A stretch of 64,000 nt of DNA from Streptomyces formicae (GTDB lineage: Bacteria > Actinomycetota > Actinomycetes > Streptomycetales > Streptomycetaceae): NCBI RefSeq assembly GCF_002556545.1, contig NZ_CP022685.1, forward strand, positions 5,992,001 through 6,056,000, read 5' to 3'. The stretch's first letter is position 1, and each line of letters starts with the position of its first letter. Shown here piece after piece: positions 17,952 through 25,761 of this stretch. The notes under the pieces are model-generated. The model saw only the letters and a program-made list of their open reading frames with translations. It made no database searches and had not been told where the DNA came from. Position numbers and translations under genes: made by a program.

Positions 17952-19157
17952 CTAGTCGGCCAGGCGCGGGAGTTCCCGCGTGCGGCCGAGCCCGCCCAGC
18001 CAGTGCGCGGACGGCTTCGGCGTGCGGGCGAACGTCTCGCGGTCCCAGGCGATCAGTCCGAACGCGGGCGCGTAGGAGCCCCACTCGTAGTTGTCCAGGG
18101 CGCTCCAGGCCAGGTAGCCGCCGATGTTGAGGCCGTCCTCCAGGCAGGCGGCGACCTCGTCGAGCGCGCCCTTGTAGTAGTCGACGCGGCGCGCGTCGTC
18201 GTCCGTGGCGATGCCGTTCTCGGTGACGATCAGGGGCACTCCGGCATCGGCGAGCACGGCGGCGGTGTGGCGCAGCGCGTGCCCGACGGCGGCCGGGTAG
18301 TACTCCCACTGCGTGAGGGTCCGCTCGGCGTCGTCCGGCGCCGGTATCGGACCCTCGGCGCCGATCCGGGTGCGCGTGTAGGACTGCACGCCGATCCAGT
18401 CGTCGCCGCGCGCGGCCTCGATGAAGACGTCCTCGCGCGGGTGGCGGTACGCGGCGGTGACCTCCTCCGCGCCGGGCAGCGCCTGGTAGACCTGGTTGGC
18501 GACGGTCCAGCCCACGCGGATGGCCGGGTCGATCGCCCTGACCTCCTTCACGGCGGCGTGGTGCGCGGCGATCACCGCGTGCGTGGTCTCGTCGTCCGGG
18601 GTCGGCAGCCCCGCGGGCGGGAAGCCGATGTCGCCGCGCTTGGCCTGCCCGGCCATGACGGCGATCATGTTGGGCTCGTTGATGGTGCACACGTACGGCA
18701 CACCGTCGGCGATGACGGGCGCGCAGGCGGCGACGTACCGCGCGAACAGTTCGGCGGAGTCCTCGGCCGTCCAGCCGCCCCGCGCCTCGAACCACTGCGG
18801 CACGGTGAAGTGGTGCAGGGTGACCATCGGCCGCAGACCGCGCTCGATCGCGCCCTCGACCATCCGCCGGTAGTGCGCGAGCTCCGCCCGGGAGAACCGG
18901 CCCTCGGCGGGTTCGATGCGGGCCCACTCGATGCTGAACCGGTAGTCGGTGAAGCCGAGTTCGGCGAGCAGGTCCATGTCCTTGGGCCAGCGGTGGTAGC
19001 TGTCGCAGGCGTCCAGGCTGGGTTCCTGGATGTGGGTGCCGGTGCTGTGCTCCTTCACCCACCAGTCGCTGTTGGTGTTATTGCCCTCGATCTGGTGGGC
19101 GGCGGTGGAGGCGCCCCACAGAAAGCCTTCGGGGAACGGGATCGGGGTGTGCGTCAT
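17952..19157 (-). CDS. GH1 family beta-glucosidase, intracellular
   Basis: 401 residues, no signal peptide. GH1 landmarks are all present: FPEGFLWGASTAAHQIEG at the start, TLHHFTVPQWF, the acid/base in TINEPN (about residue 165), the nucleophile in IVTENGIA (about 315-322) and the YLAWSALDNYEWG loop near 350. It should hydrolyse the imported beta-linked gluco-oligosaccharide in the cytoplasm to glucose. It follows the second permease gene by 63 bp and precedes the exported glucanase, as bglC follows cebEFG in cellobiose loci. The linkage specificity is not readable from sequence. Confidence 0.9.
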   Translation of the reverse strand: MTHTPIPFPEGFLWGASTAAHQIEGNNTNSDWWVKEHSTGTHIQEPSLDACDSYHRWPKDMDLLAELGFTDYRFSIEWARIEPAEGRFSRAELAHYRRMVEGAIERGLRPMVTLHHFTVPQWFEARGGWTAEDSAELFARYVAACAPVIADGVPYVCTINEPNMIAVMAGQAKRGDIGFPPAGLPTPDDETTHAVIAAHHAAVKEVRAIDPAIRVGWTVANQVYQALPGAEEVTAAYRHPREDVFIEAARGDDWIGVQSYTRTRIGAEGPIPAPDDAERTLTQWEYYPAAVGHALRHTAAVLADAGVPLIVTENGIATDDDARRVDYYKGALDEVAACLEDGLNIGGYLAWSALDNYEWGSYAPAFGLIAWDRETFARTPKPSAHWLGGLGRTRELPRLAD

Positions 19158-19220
19158 CGCGAGATGTCTTTCTCTTGCAAGGTGGGGGAGTGCCGGGCGG
19201 GGCGAGCGGCGCCCGTGGGG

Positions 19221-20057
19221 CTACTTCATGCCCGCGGTGGCGATGCCCTGGGTGAAGTACCGCTGCAGCACGGCGAAGACGATCAGGACCGGCAGCACGA
19301 TCAGGAACGCCCCGGCCATCAGCATCCCGTTGGATCCGGACGACTTGTTGGGGTCGGTCGCGAAGGTGGCGAGGGCGACCGGGAGGGTGTACTTGTCGGG
19401 GTCGTTGGTCGCGATCAGGGGCCAGACGAAGTTGTTCCAGGACCCGAGGAACGTGAAGATCGAGAGCGTCGCGAGGGCGGGCTTCACCAGCGGCATCACG
19501 ATCCGCCAGAAGATGTACCACTCGCCGGCGCCGTCCATCCGGGCCGCTTCGAGGAGCTCGTCGGGGATCGACTGCATGAACTGCCGCATGAGGAAGACCC
19601 CGAAGGCACCGGCCGCGAAGGGCAGCACCAAGGCGGCATAGGAGTCGATCAGTTGCAACTTGCTCATCAGCACGAACAAGGGCAGCAGCATCAGGTTGCC
19701 GGGCACCATCAGGGCGCCGAGCACCAGGGCGAAGATCTTGTTCCGGCCGATGAAGTTCAGCTTGGCCAGTGCATATCCGAGCATCGAGCAGAAGACGAGA
19801 TTGGCGACGGTGACGAGCACCGCGACAATCACCGAATTCATGAAGTAGAGCGGCAGATCGAGCTTGTCGAGCAGCCGGTGGAAGCTGTCCAGGGTCCACT
19901 CGGACGGAATCCAGACGGGCGGACTCGCGGTCAGTTCCTCGGCCGACTTGAAGGCCGAGAGGGCCATCCAGAGGAACGGCGCGGACATGACGAGAAGTCC
20001 GGCGGAAAGGAGCACATAGACGAGCGGCCGCTTCATCACCTGGGACTTGGCGCTCAT
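19221..20057 (-). CDS. Carbohydrate ABC transporter permease, MalG type
   Basis: 278 residues with six predicted membrane helices. The EAA loop EAARMDGAGEWYIFWRIVMP lies at about 185-205 and contacts the ATPase. Its ATG overlaps the stop of the preceding permease gene (ATGA), indicating coupled translation. No ATPase is encoded nearby, which is normal for Streptomyces sugar importers served by the shared ATPase MsiK. Confidence 0.92.
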   Translation of the reverse strand: MSAKSQVMKRPLVYVLLSAGLLVMSAPFLWMALSAFKSAEELTASPPVWIPSEWTLDSFHRLLDKLDLPLYFMNSVIVAVLVTVANLVFCSMLGYALAKLNFIGRNKIFALVLGALMVPGNLMLLPLFVLMSKLQLIDSYAALVLPFAAGAFGVFLMRQFMQSIPDELLEAARMDGAGEWYIFWRIVMPLVKPALATLSIFTFLGSWNNFVWPLIATNDPDKYTLPVALATFATDPNKSSGSNGMLMAGAFLIVLPVLIVFAVLQRYFTQGIATAGMK

Positions 20058-21085
20058 TTGGTGTTGTCCTTCAGCAGTCGGAGCTGGAGCACCGTGATGC
20101 CCATGATCACCACGAAGAGGACGTACGCCATGGCGCTGGCATAGCCCATGTGGAAGAAGTTGAAGCCCTCGCGGTACATGTTCAGCGACACGGTGAGCGT
20201 GGAGTCCGAAGGACCGCCCTGCGTCATGACGAACGGCTCCTCGAAGACATTGAGATAGCCGATCGTGGTGATCACCGTGGCGTAGAGCAGCGTGGGCCGC
20301 AGCAGGGGAACGGTGATCCGGCGGAGTTCCTGCCAGGCGCCGGCCCCGTCCAGCTTGGCGGCCTCGCGGACCTCGGTCGGAATGGCCTGCAGTCCGGCGA
20401 TGAAGAGCACCATCACCGTGCCGAGGTTGCGCCAGACGGCCATCGCGATGAGCGAGGGCATGGCGAGCGTCTCGCTGCCGAGGAAGTCCGGTGCGGTGAG
20501 CCCGAGTTCGGCGCAGAGTCCGGCGATGAGCCCGTCGCTCGGGTCGAGCACGAACCGCCAGACGACGGCCACCGCGACGATGGAGGTCACGACAGGTGCG
20601 TAGAACCCGACCCGGAAGAAGGTCCGGGCGCGATCGATCCCGTTGTTGAGGAGGACGGCCACGAGGAGCCCGAGGAAGAGGGTGAGCGGAACGCCGATCA
20701 CCACGAAGTACCCGGTGTTGAAGAGGGCCGTGAGGAACTTCTCGTCGCCGAAGAGCTTGGTGTAGTTCTCGAAGCCGATGAAGTTCGCTTCCCAGGGCCG
20801 GGTCACGTTGCGCAGCCCGAAGTCGGTGAAGCTCATGGCCAGCGTGGCGACGATGGGGAACGCCATGAAGACGGTGAACAGGACCAGGAAGGGGGTGGAG
20901 AAGAGCCACCCGGCCCAGTTCTGAACGCCCAGGCCGCGCTTGCGTCCGCGTCCGTGCTCGCGTCGTCGGCCGTCGGGGCCCTCGCGGCCGTCCTCGGAGC
21001 CGGTGGCCGGGGACGGAGCAGTCCCCGGGCCGCCGCCCCGCGCTCCGGCCACCGGTGCGGCGGCCTTTCCGCTAGTGGTGCTCAT
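20054..21085 (-). CDS. Carbohydrate ABC transporter permease, MalF type
   Basis: 343 residues. A charged, Gly/Arg-rich cytoplasmic N-terminus of about 55 residues precedes six helices. The EAA motif EAAKLDGAGAWQELRRITVP is at about 250-270. It overlaps the next permease gene by four bases and starts 9 bp after the binding-protein gene, so all three are co-transcribed. Confidence 0.92.
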   Translation of the reverse strand: MSTTSGKAAAPVAGARGGGPGTAPSPATGSEDGREGPDGRRREHGRGRKRGLGVQNWAGWLFSTPFLVLFTVFMAFPIVATLAMSFTDFGLRNVTRPWEANFIGFENYTKLFGDEKFLTALFNTGYFVVIGVPLTLFLGLLVAVLLNNGIDRARTFFRVGFYAPVVTSIVAVAVVWRFVLDPSDGLIAGLCAELGLTAPDFLGSETLAMPSLIAMAVWRNLGTVMVLFIAGLQAIPTEVREAAKLDGAGAWQELRRITVPLLRPTLLYATVITTIGYLNVFEEPFVMTQGGPSDSTLTVSLNMYREGFNFFHMGYASAMAYVLFVVIMGITVLQLRLLKDNTK

Positions 21086-21094
21086 GATCGCTGC

Positions 21095-22339
21095 CTACTT
21101 CACGAGGTTCTCGATCTCGGACTGCGCCTTCTCGGCGGCGTCCTCGGCGGAGGCCTTGCCCTGGGTCACCGACTCGATGGCCGCGTCGACCTTGGAGGTC
21201 ACCTCGGTCCACTTGGCCAGCGCGGGCGAGGTCTTGGCGGTCTCCATCTGCTTCTTGAAGACCTGCAGATCGGGGTTGTCGGCGAGTTCGCCGCTCTCCC
21301 ACGCCTTGGTGTTGGCGGGCAGGTCGCTGGTGCGCTCGAACCAGTCGGCCTGGCCCTTGGTGTCGGTCAGGTGCTGGATGAACTCCTTGGCGGCGGCCTT
21401 GTGCGGGCTGTCCTTGGAGATCACCAGGCTCGATCCACCGGCCATCGACGTGGAGGTCTTGTCGGCGGGCACGGGAGCGACGCCCCACTTGCCCTTGAGG
21501 CCGGGGTACTGGTCCTTGATCAGCGTGCTGATCCAGGGTCCTGAGAAGAACATCGGGACGTCGCCGGTGTTGAAGTCCTTCAGCGGGTCGTAGCCGGGCT
21601 GCGAGCTCTTCATGCTGAGCCCGTCCTTCATGTACGCGCCGTACTCCTTGAGGGCCTTCACCGTGGCGGGGCTGTCGAAGGCGGCCTTGCCGTCCCCGTC
21701 GACGATCTCGCCGCCCGCCGAGTACAGGAAGGGGTAGAAGGACTGCACGGTGTCGAGGCCGCGGGGCTGGAGGTAGATGCCCCACTTGCCGTCGCCCTTG
21801 TCCCGCAGGGCCGATGCCATGTCCCGCAGCCCCTTCCAGTCGGCCGGGGGCTTGCCGACGCCCGCCTTCTTCGCGAGGTCGGTGCGGTAGTAGAGCACGC
21901 GGGTGTCCACGTACCAGGGCACGCCGTACGAGGTGCCGTCCACCTCGCCCTGCTGCCAGCCCGCGGGGAAGAAGTCCTTCTTGTCGAAGGTCTTGGTGTC
22001 CACCGGCTCCAGGACGCCGAGTTCGGCGAACTCGCCGAGGTAGCTGCCGCCCATCTGGGCCACGTCGGGCAGCTTGCCCGCGGCGGCCGCGGAGACCAGC
22101 TTCTGGTGGGCGACGTCCCAGCCGACGGGGGTGACCTTGACCGTGATGTTCGGGTTCGCCTTCTCGTACTTCTCGGCGACCTCCGCGAGCTTCTCGCCCT
22201 CGGCACCCATGGCCCAGACGGTGAGCGTCTGCTTCTTGTCGGCGGCGACTTCGTCACCGGCGGAGCTGCCGCACGCGGTGACGGCGAACGCCGTCGCGAG
22301 TGCGATGGCGACCGAAGCGGTTCTGGCGGCGCGGTGCAT
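21095..22339 (-). CDS. Sugar-binding lipoprotein of the ABC importer (family 1)
   Basis: 414 residues from the ATG at 22339, which has AAGGAGGAG about 10 bases upstream; the longer upstream frame lacks support. Lipobox FAVTACGSS with Cys at about 24. The mature part is a MalE/CebE-like periplasmic-type receptor (WAMGAEGEKLAEVAEKYEKAN; MFFSGPWISTLI; TSMAGGSSLVIS). It captures an oligosaccharide at the cell surface and hands it to the two permeases. The upstream 352-base gap holds a LacI-type operator. Neighbouring GH1 and Glycoamylase enzymes point to a beta-gluco-oligosaccharide ligand. Confidence 0.92.
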   Translation of the reverse strand: MHRAARTASVAIALATAFAVTACGSSAGDEVAADKKQTLTVWAMGAEGEKLAEVAEKYEKANPNITVKVTPVGWDVAHQKLVSAAAAGKLPDVAQMGGSYLGEFAELGVLEPVDTKTFDKKDFFPAGWQQGEVDGTSYGVPWYVDTRVLYYRTDLAKKAGVGKPPADWKGLRDMASALRDKGDGKWGIYLQPRGLDTVQSFYPFLYSAGGEIVDGDGKAAFDSPATVKALKEYGAYMKDGLSMKSSQPGYDPLKDFNTGDVPMFFSGPWISTLIKDQYPGLKGKWGVAPVPADKTSTSMAGGSSLVISKDSPHKAAAKEFIQHLTDTKGQADWFERTSDLPANTKAWESGELADNPDLQVFKKQMETAKTSPALAKWTEVTSKVDAAIESVTQGKASAEDAAEKAQSEIENLVK

Positions 22340-22390
22340 GGACGGCTCCTCCTTGAGCTTCCCTGACGTCCCGGCGTCTTGCGGTGCCGG

Positions 22391-22419
22391 ATGTATGCGC
22401 TGTCTGTAAGCGCATACAT
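22391..22419. promoter_or_regulatory. LacI-type operator upstream of the sugar importer
   Basis: Perfect 10-bp inverted repeat ATGTATGCGC at 22391-22400 and GCGCATACAT at 22410-22419. Inside it, TGTAAGCGCATACA (22405-22418) is a one-mismatch LacI/GalR palindrome. On the minus strand it lies just downstream of TTGCGG-N18-CAGAGT, a plausible promoter for the binding-protein gene, where a repressor would block transcription. Confidence 0.7.
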
Positions 22420-22610
22420 CACTCTGTGGCAGTGTCCCTGGTGACCGCAAGAGGGTCTTGGTCACACTCCCGTAACGGGGGTGACATGGGAGGCGTGGGC
22501 GAAGTGCGTGGCTTGAGCAAGCTATGCGGGATGTTTGCATCCTGAAAGGAAATGTGGCGGTTGCCTCATGCTCCGCAGTCCAGTTGGCGCCGGGTGGCCT
22601 GAGCCTCGCC

Positions 22611-22676
22611 GGTCCGGGCCACGCCGAACCTTGGTCCGGGCCGCATCGGTCCCTGGTCCGGGTCGCGCCGGGCCCT
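22611..22676. repeat. Three direct 22-bp repeats upstream of the esterase
   Basis: GGTCCGGG begins at 22611, 22633 and 22655, exactly 22 bp apart, and the bases between are partly conserved (for example CGCCG and a final CCT). Two helical turns per unit would put all copies on one face of the DNA, as expected of an activator-binding array. Confidence 0.6.
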
Positions 22677-22679
22677 CGT

Positions 22680-22685
22680 TAGGGT
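22680..22685 (+). promoter_or_regulatory. -10 element TAGGGT of a leaderless esterase mRNA
   Basis: TAGGGT is six bases before the ATG at 22692; no ribosome site is visible. Confidence 0.5.
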
Positions 22686-22691
22686 CGCCGC

Positions 22692-23702
22692 ATGCCCGCG
22701 TTCTCGCACGACTTCCCCTTCGACCCGGCGTACGGCCACACCCTCGACGACCTCCTCGCGGTGCCCGCGCCGCCCGCACCGGCCGACTTCGCCGCCTTCT
22801 GGCGGGCCCGCCACGAGGCCGCCCGCGCGGTTCCGACCGCGCCCGTCGTCGGCCCCGTGGAAGAGGTGCGCGACGGGGTCCGTGTGCACGGGGTGACGTA
22901 CACGTCGGTCGGTGGAGTGCGCGTCGGGGGCTGGCTCGTGCTGCCCGACGACGGTCCCGTGGAGCACGGCCCCGTGGAGCACGGCTTCGTCGTCGGGCAC
23001 GGCTACGGCGGACGCGATGAACCGGGCCCGGACGTCCCGCTTCCGCTGCCCCGTTCGGCCGCGCTGCTGCCCTGTGTCCGGGGCATGGAGACCCGGGGCC
23101 GTCGGCCCGGCATCCCGAGCCGGGCCGACGAGCACGTGCTGCACGGCATCGGGTCCCGCGACACCTACGTGCTCGCGGACTGCGTGGCCGACCTCTGGTG
23201 TGCGGCGTCAGCGCTGCTCGAACTGGTTCCCGGGCTGACCGGGGGCGACGGGGGAGAGAGGCAGCCTTCCCTGGGCTACCTCGGGGAGAGCTTCGGCGGT
23301 GGCCTGGGCGCGCTCGCCCTGCCCTGGGACGACCGTTTCGCCGCCGCGCAGCTGACCGTGCCCACCTTCGGCAACCACCCGCTCCGGCTCACGCTCCCGT
23401 GCGTGGGCAGTGGGGAGGCGGTCCGCGCGTACCACCGGGAGCACCCCGAAGTCACCGGTGTGCTGCGCTACTTCGACGCGGCGACGGCGGCGACGTACCT
23501 CCGCGTACCGACCCTGACGGCGCCCGCGCTCTTCGATCCCTCGGTCCCGCCGCCGGGCCAGTTCGCGGTGCACAACGCGATCGCGGGCCCGCGCGAACTC
23601 CATGTCCTGGAGGCGGGCCACTTCGCGTACGAAGGCACGGAGCGGGAGACGAAGGCGCTGCGGGACGCCCGCGAGAGGTTCTTCGCCGAGCACCTCGACT
23701 GA
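22692..23702 (+). CDS. Acetyl xylan esterase / cephalosporin-C deacetylase family (CE7-like) esterase
   Basis: 336 residues, no signal peptide. The first 60 residues (FPFDPAYGHTLDDLLAV, DFAAFWRARHEAA) are the typical CE7 N-terminal segment. The nucleophile elbow is GESFGGG at about 197, the acid probably in ALFDPSVPP and the histidine in LEAGHF. The family's usual RGQ motif reads RGME here and the elbow has E-F instead of the common S-Q, so the substrate may differ from xylan acetate. A 15-bp tandem duplication gives GPVEHGPVEHG at about 95. It is divergent from the importer operon and convergent with the LacI gene, suggesting deacetylation of an imported sugar. Confidence 0.82.
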   Translation: MPAFSHDFPFDPAYGHTLDDLLAVPAPPAPADFAAFWRARHEAARAVPTAPVVGPVEEVRDGVRVHGVTYTSVGGVRVGGWLVLPDDGPVEHGPVEHGFVVGHGYGGRDEPGPDVPLPLPRSAALLPCVRGMETRGRRPGIPSRADEHVLHGIGSRDTYVLADCVADLWCAASALLELVPGLTGGDGGERQPSLGYLGESFGGGLGALALPWDDRFAAAQLTVPTFGNHPLRLTLPCVGSGEAVRAYHREHPEVTGVLRYFDAATAATYLRVPTLTAPALFDPSVPPPGQFAVHNAIAGPRELHVLEAGHFAYEGTERETKALRDARERFFAEHLD

Positions 23703-23750
23703 GGCCGGTCCGCACCGCCCCCCCCGCAGGAGAAGAGGCGCCCTATCGCC

Positions 23751-24878
23751 TTATTCGCGCCCGCACCCGCAGCTGGCCCGTCGCACCACGCTCACCGGCA
23801 GCATCAGATCGACGGGCTCCCGTTCGCGCTCCGCGCCGAGTCGGCGTACGAGCAGTTCGACCGCCTCCTCGCCGAGCTGGCGCATCGGCTGGCGCACGGT
23901 CGTCAGCGCGGGCCGCACCAGGCGGCTGAGCGGGATCCCGTCGAATCCGGTGACGGCGATGTCGTCCGGCACCCGCACCCCGCGCCGCTCCAGCGCGTGC
24001 AGCGCGCCGATGGCCATCTGGTCGTTGGCGAAGAGCATGGCATCGGGCGGCGGTCCGGCCGCGTCGGCCCGGTCGAGGAGTTCGTCGGCGGCCCGCGCCC
24101 CCTCCGCCTGGGTCATCATCTCGGCGCGCAGATCGGGCTCTTCGCGCACCGGAAGCCCGGCCGCCCGGCACGCCTCCCGATAGCCGAGGAACCGCGCCTG
24201 CGCGTCGGGCGAGCGCTCCTCACCGCCGACGAAGGCCAGCCGCCGCAGCCCGTGGTCCTCGACCAGGTGCCGGGTCAGCTCGCGCTGCCCGTCGGCGTTG
24301 GCGACCTCGATGTGGTCGAGGTGGTCGAGCTCGTCGTTCTCGCGGGGCCCGGCGAGCATCACGACGGGCAGCCGCCGCGAGATCACGTCGAGGTCCTCGG
24401 TCGGCACGGTCCTGGACAGCACGGCGAAGCCGTCGACCCGCCCCGCGACCTTGGCGACCAGGCTCTCCGGGCCGCCCTTGAGGGAGGCGGCGATCAGCAG
24501 CGCGTACCCGTGCCGACGGGCGGCCCGCTCCATGCCGCGGATGATCTGGTCGGAGTAGAGCATGAAGGCGTGGTCGTCGTCGGCGTCGGCCGCGGCGGCC
24601 TCGGTCTCGGTGTCCGGGTCCGAGAGGTCGGGGAAGCAGAGCCCGAGCACGCCGGTGGAACGGCTGGCGAGCCCGCGGGCGTTCCCGCTGGGCACGTAGC
24701 CGAGCTCGCGGGCCGCGGCGAGCACCCGCTCGCGGGTCTTCTCACGGACCGAGTCCGGGGTGCGGTAGACGCGCGACACCGTCGCGATGGAGACGCCCGA
24801 CCGCTCGGCGACGTCGTACACCGTGGGAGTTGTGCTCACCCGATCGCCTGCTCGTTTCTCGCTGCTGATGTGCGTCAC
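23751..24878 (-). CDS. LacI-family transcriptional repressor of the sugar locus
   Basis: 375 residues. The helix-turn-helix TVYDVAERSGVSIATVSRVY (about 19-38) and hinge RELGYVPSGNARGLASR are standard LacI. The periplasmic-binding-like core follows, with the effector-domain ending FANDQMAIGAL and VTGFDGIPLSR. An Asp/Ala-rich insertion (ETEAAAADADDDH) sits at about 93-105. A GTG at 24839 with AGCAGG upstream, giving MSTTPTVYDV, is an equally credible start. It probably binds the TGWAAGCGCATWCA sites at 22405 and 24932, the second being upstream of its own gene. The CebR site TGGGAGCGCTCCCA is not present. Confidence 0.9.
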   Translation of the reverse strand: MTHISSEKRAGDRVSTTPTVYDVAERSGVSIATVSRVYRTPDSVREKTRERVLAAARELGYVPSGNARGLASRSTGVLGLCFPDLSDPDTETEAAAADADDDHAFMLYSDQIIRGMERAARRHGYALLIAASLKGGPESLVAKVAGRVDGFAVLSRTVPTEDLDVISRRLPVVMLAGPRENDELDHLDHIEVANADGQRELTRHLVEDHGLRRLAFVGGEERSPDAQARFLGYREACRAAGLPVREEPDLRAEMMTQAEGARAADELLDRADAAGPPPDAMLFANDQMAIGALHALERRGVRVPDDIAVTGFDGIPLSRLVRPALTTVRQPMRQLGEEAVELLVRRLGAEREREPVDLMLPVSVVRRASCGCGRE

Positions 24879-24931
24879 TGACGCCTTCGATGCCCGTCAC
24901 CGACGCCTTGCGGAACCGGCCTCGGCCGGAT

Positions 24932-24945
24932 TGAAAGCGCATTCA
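24932..24945. promoter_or_regulatory. Second LacI-type operator, between lacI and the SUKH gene
   Basis: TGAAAGCGCATTCA matches the importer-operator core in 12 of 14 positions. It lies about 55 bp before the lacI-family start and overlaps the -35 position of the divergent SUKH gene promoter, whose -10 is TACGGT at 24957-24962. Confidence 0.65.
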
Positions 24946-24956
24946 CAGTAGGCGCG

Positions 24957-24962
24957 TACGGT
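24957..24962 (+). promoter_or_regulatory. Candidate -10 element (TACGGT) of the SUKH gene
   Basis: TACGGT lies 57 bases before the GTG start at 25020; the expected -35 position is covered by the LacI-type operator. Confidence 0.4.
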
Positions 24963-25019
24963 GACCGTGAGCAAGGCCGGGTCCCCTTCCGGGGGTGGCG
25001 GGAACGGGGAGGAGCGCAG

Positions 25020-25757
25020 GTGGGCGGGGTCTGGGCAGGGGTGCGCGAGCGGGTGCTCGCGCTGCGCGCCGCGCCGAACCGGCGGGCGGTCTTCGGCGCG
25101 TACTTCAAGGAGTGCGGCCACGGTTTCGCACTGCGCCCGGTGCTGACCGAGGAGCAGGTCGAGGCCGTGGAGCGGCGGCGCGGGGTGACCTTCCCCGCCG
25201 AGTACCGCGCTTTCCTCCTGGAGGTGGGGGCGGGCGGTGCGGGCCCGGACTACGGGCTGTTCCCGGTGGATCCCGGCGAGGACGCGGCCCCGTCGGGAAC
25301 CGACGCCGACGCCGACGCCGATACCGATGCCGACACCGATGCCGACATCGACACCGCACCCCCGCTGTTCCGCCCCGAGCGCACCGCGGAGTGGGAGGAG
25401 CACCAGTCGGCCGAGCCCCAGCGGTCCGCGTACGGCGACACGGCAGGGGAGGCGGCGAGGTTCCGCGCGGACCACGCGGCCTGGGACGCGCGCGACGACG
25501 AACTCCTGGCGGCCCTGACCGACGGCGCCCTCTACGTGAGCGAGCAGGGCTGCGCCTACTACACGCTGCTCGCCCTCACCGGACCCGAGCGCGGCACGAT
25601 GTGGCACGACGCCCGCGCGGCCGCCGAGGGGGTGATCCCCGTCGAACTCGCCGGCAGCGCGGAGAGGGTCACGTTCGCCCAGTGGTACGTCCACTGGCTG
25701 ACGATCGCGGAACGCCGGGCGTGGGAGGAGCCCGCGCGGAAGGAAGCCGGGGCGTAG
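25020..25757 (+). CDS. SMI1/KNR4 (SUKH) family protein
   Basis: 245 residues from GTG with GGAGGAG just upstream. LTEEQVEAVERRRGVTFPAEYRAFLLEVGAGGAGPDYGLFPV (about 40-85) is the SUKH core; an acidic Asp/Ala/Thr repeat (DADADADTDADTDAD) interrupts it at about 95-115; the C-terminal part keeps VSEQGCAYYTLLALTGPERG. SUKH proteins often act as immunity proteins or regulators, but no toxin gene is adjacent. It is expressed divergently from the LacI gene and ends 4 bp from the convergent lipoprotein gene. Confidence 0.85.
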   Translation: MGGVWAGVRERVLALRAAPNRRAVFGAYFKECGHGFALRPVLTEEQVEAVERRRGVTFPAEYRAFLLEVGAGGAGPDYGLFPVDPGEDAAPSGTDADADADTDADTDADIDTAPPLFRPERTAEWEEHQSAEPQRSAYGDTAGEAARFRADHAAWDARDDELLAALTDGALYVSEQGCAYYTLLALTGPERGTMWHDARAAAEGVIPVELAGSAERVTFAQWYVHWLTIAERRAWEEPARKEAGA

Positions 25758-25761
25758 CCCG

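Noticed and set aside
14286..20144. A plus-strand reading frame of 1952 codons opposite the TPM, glycosidase and permease genes
   Set aside because: It is a GC-rich shadow: the minus-strand genes have recognisable domains throughout, and this frame shows only low-complexity Arg/Gly/Val sequence crossing several gene borders.
23724..23760. A weak AGGCG/CGCCT hairpin between esterase and LacI genes as a terminator
   Set aside because: A 5-bp stem is too short to support; it might contribute but I cannot claim it.
16395..24878. Identifying the sugar locus as the cellobiose cebR-cebEFG-bglC cluster
   Set aside because: The order is similar, but the CebR operator is absent, a different LacI-type site is present, and an exported Glycoamylase-family enzyme belongs to the operon.
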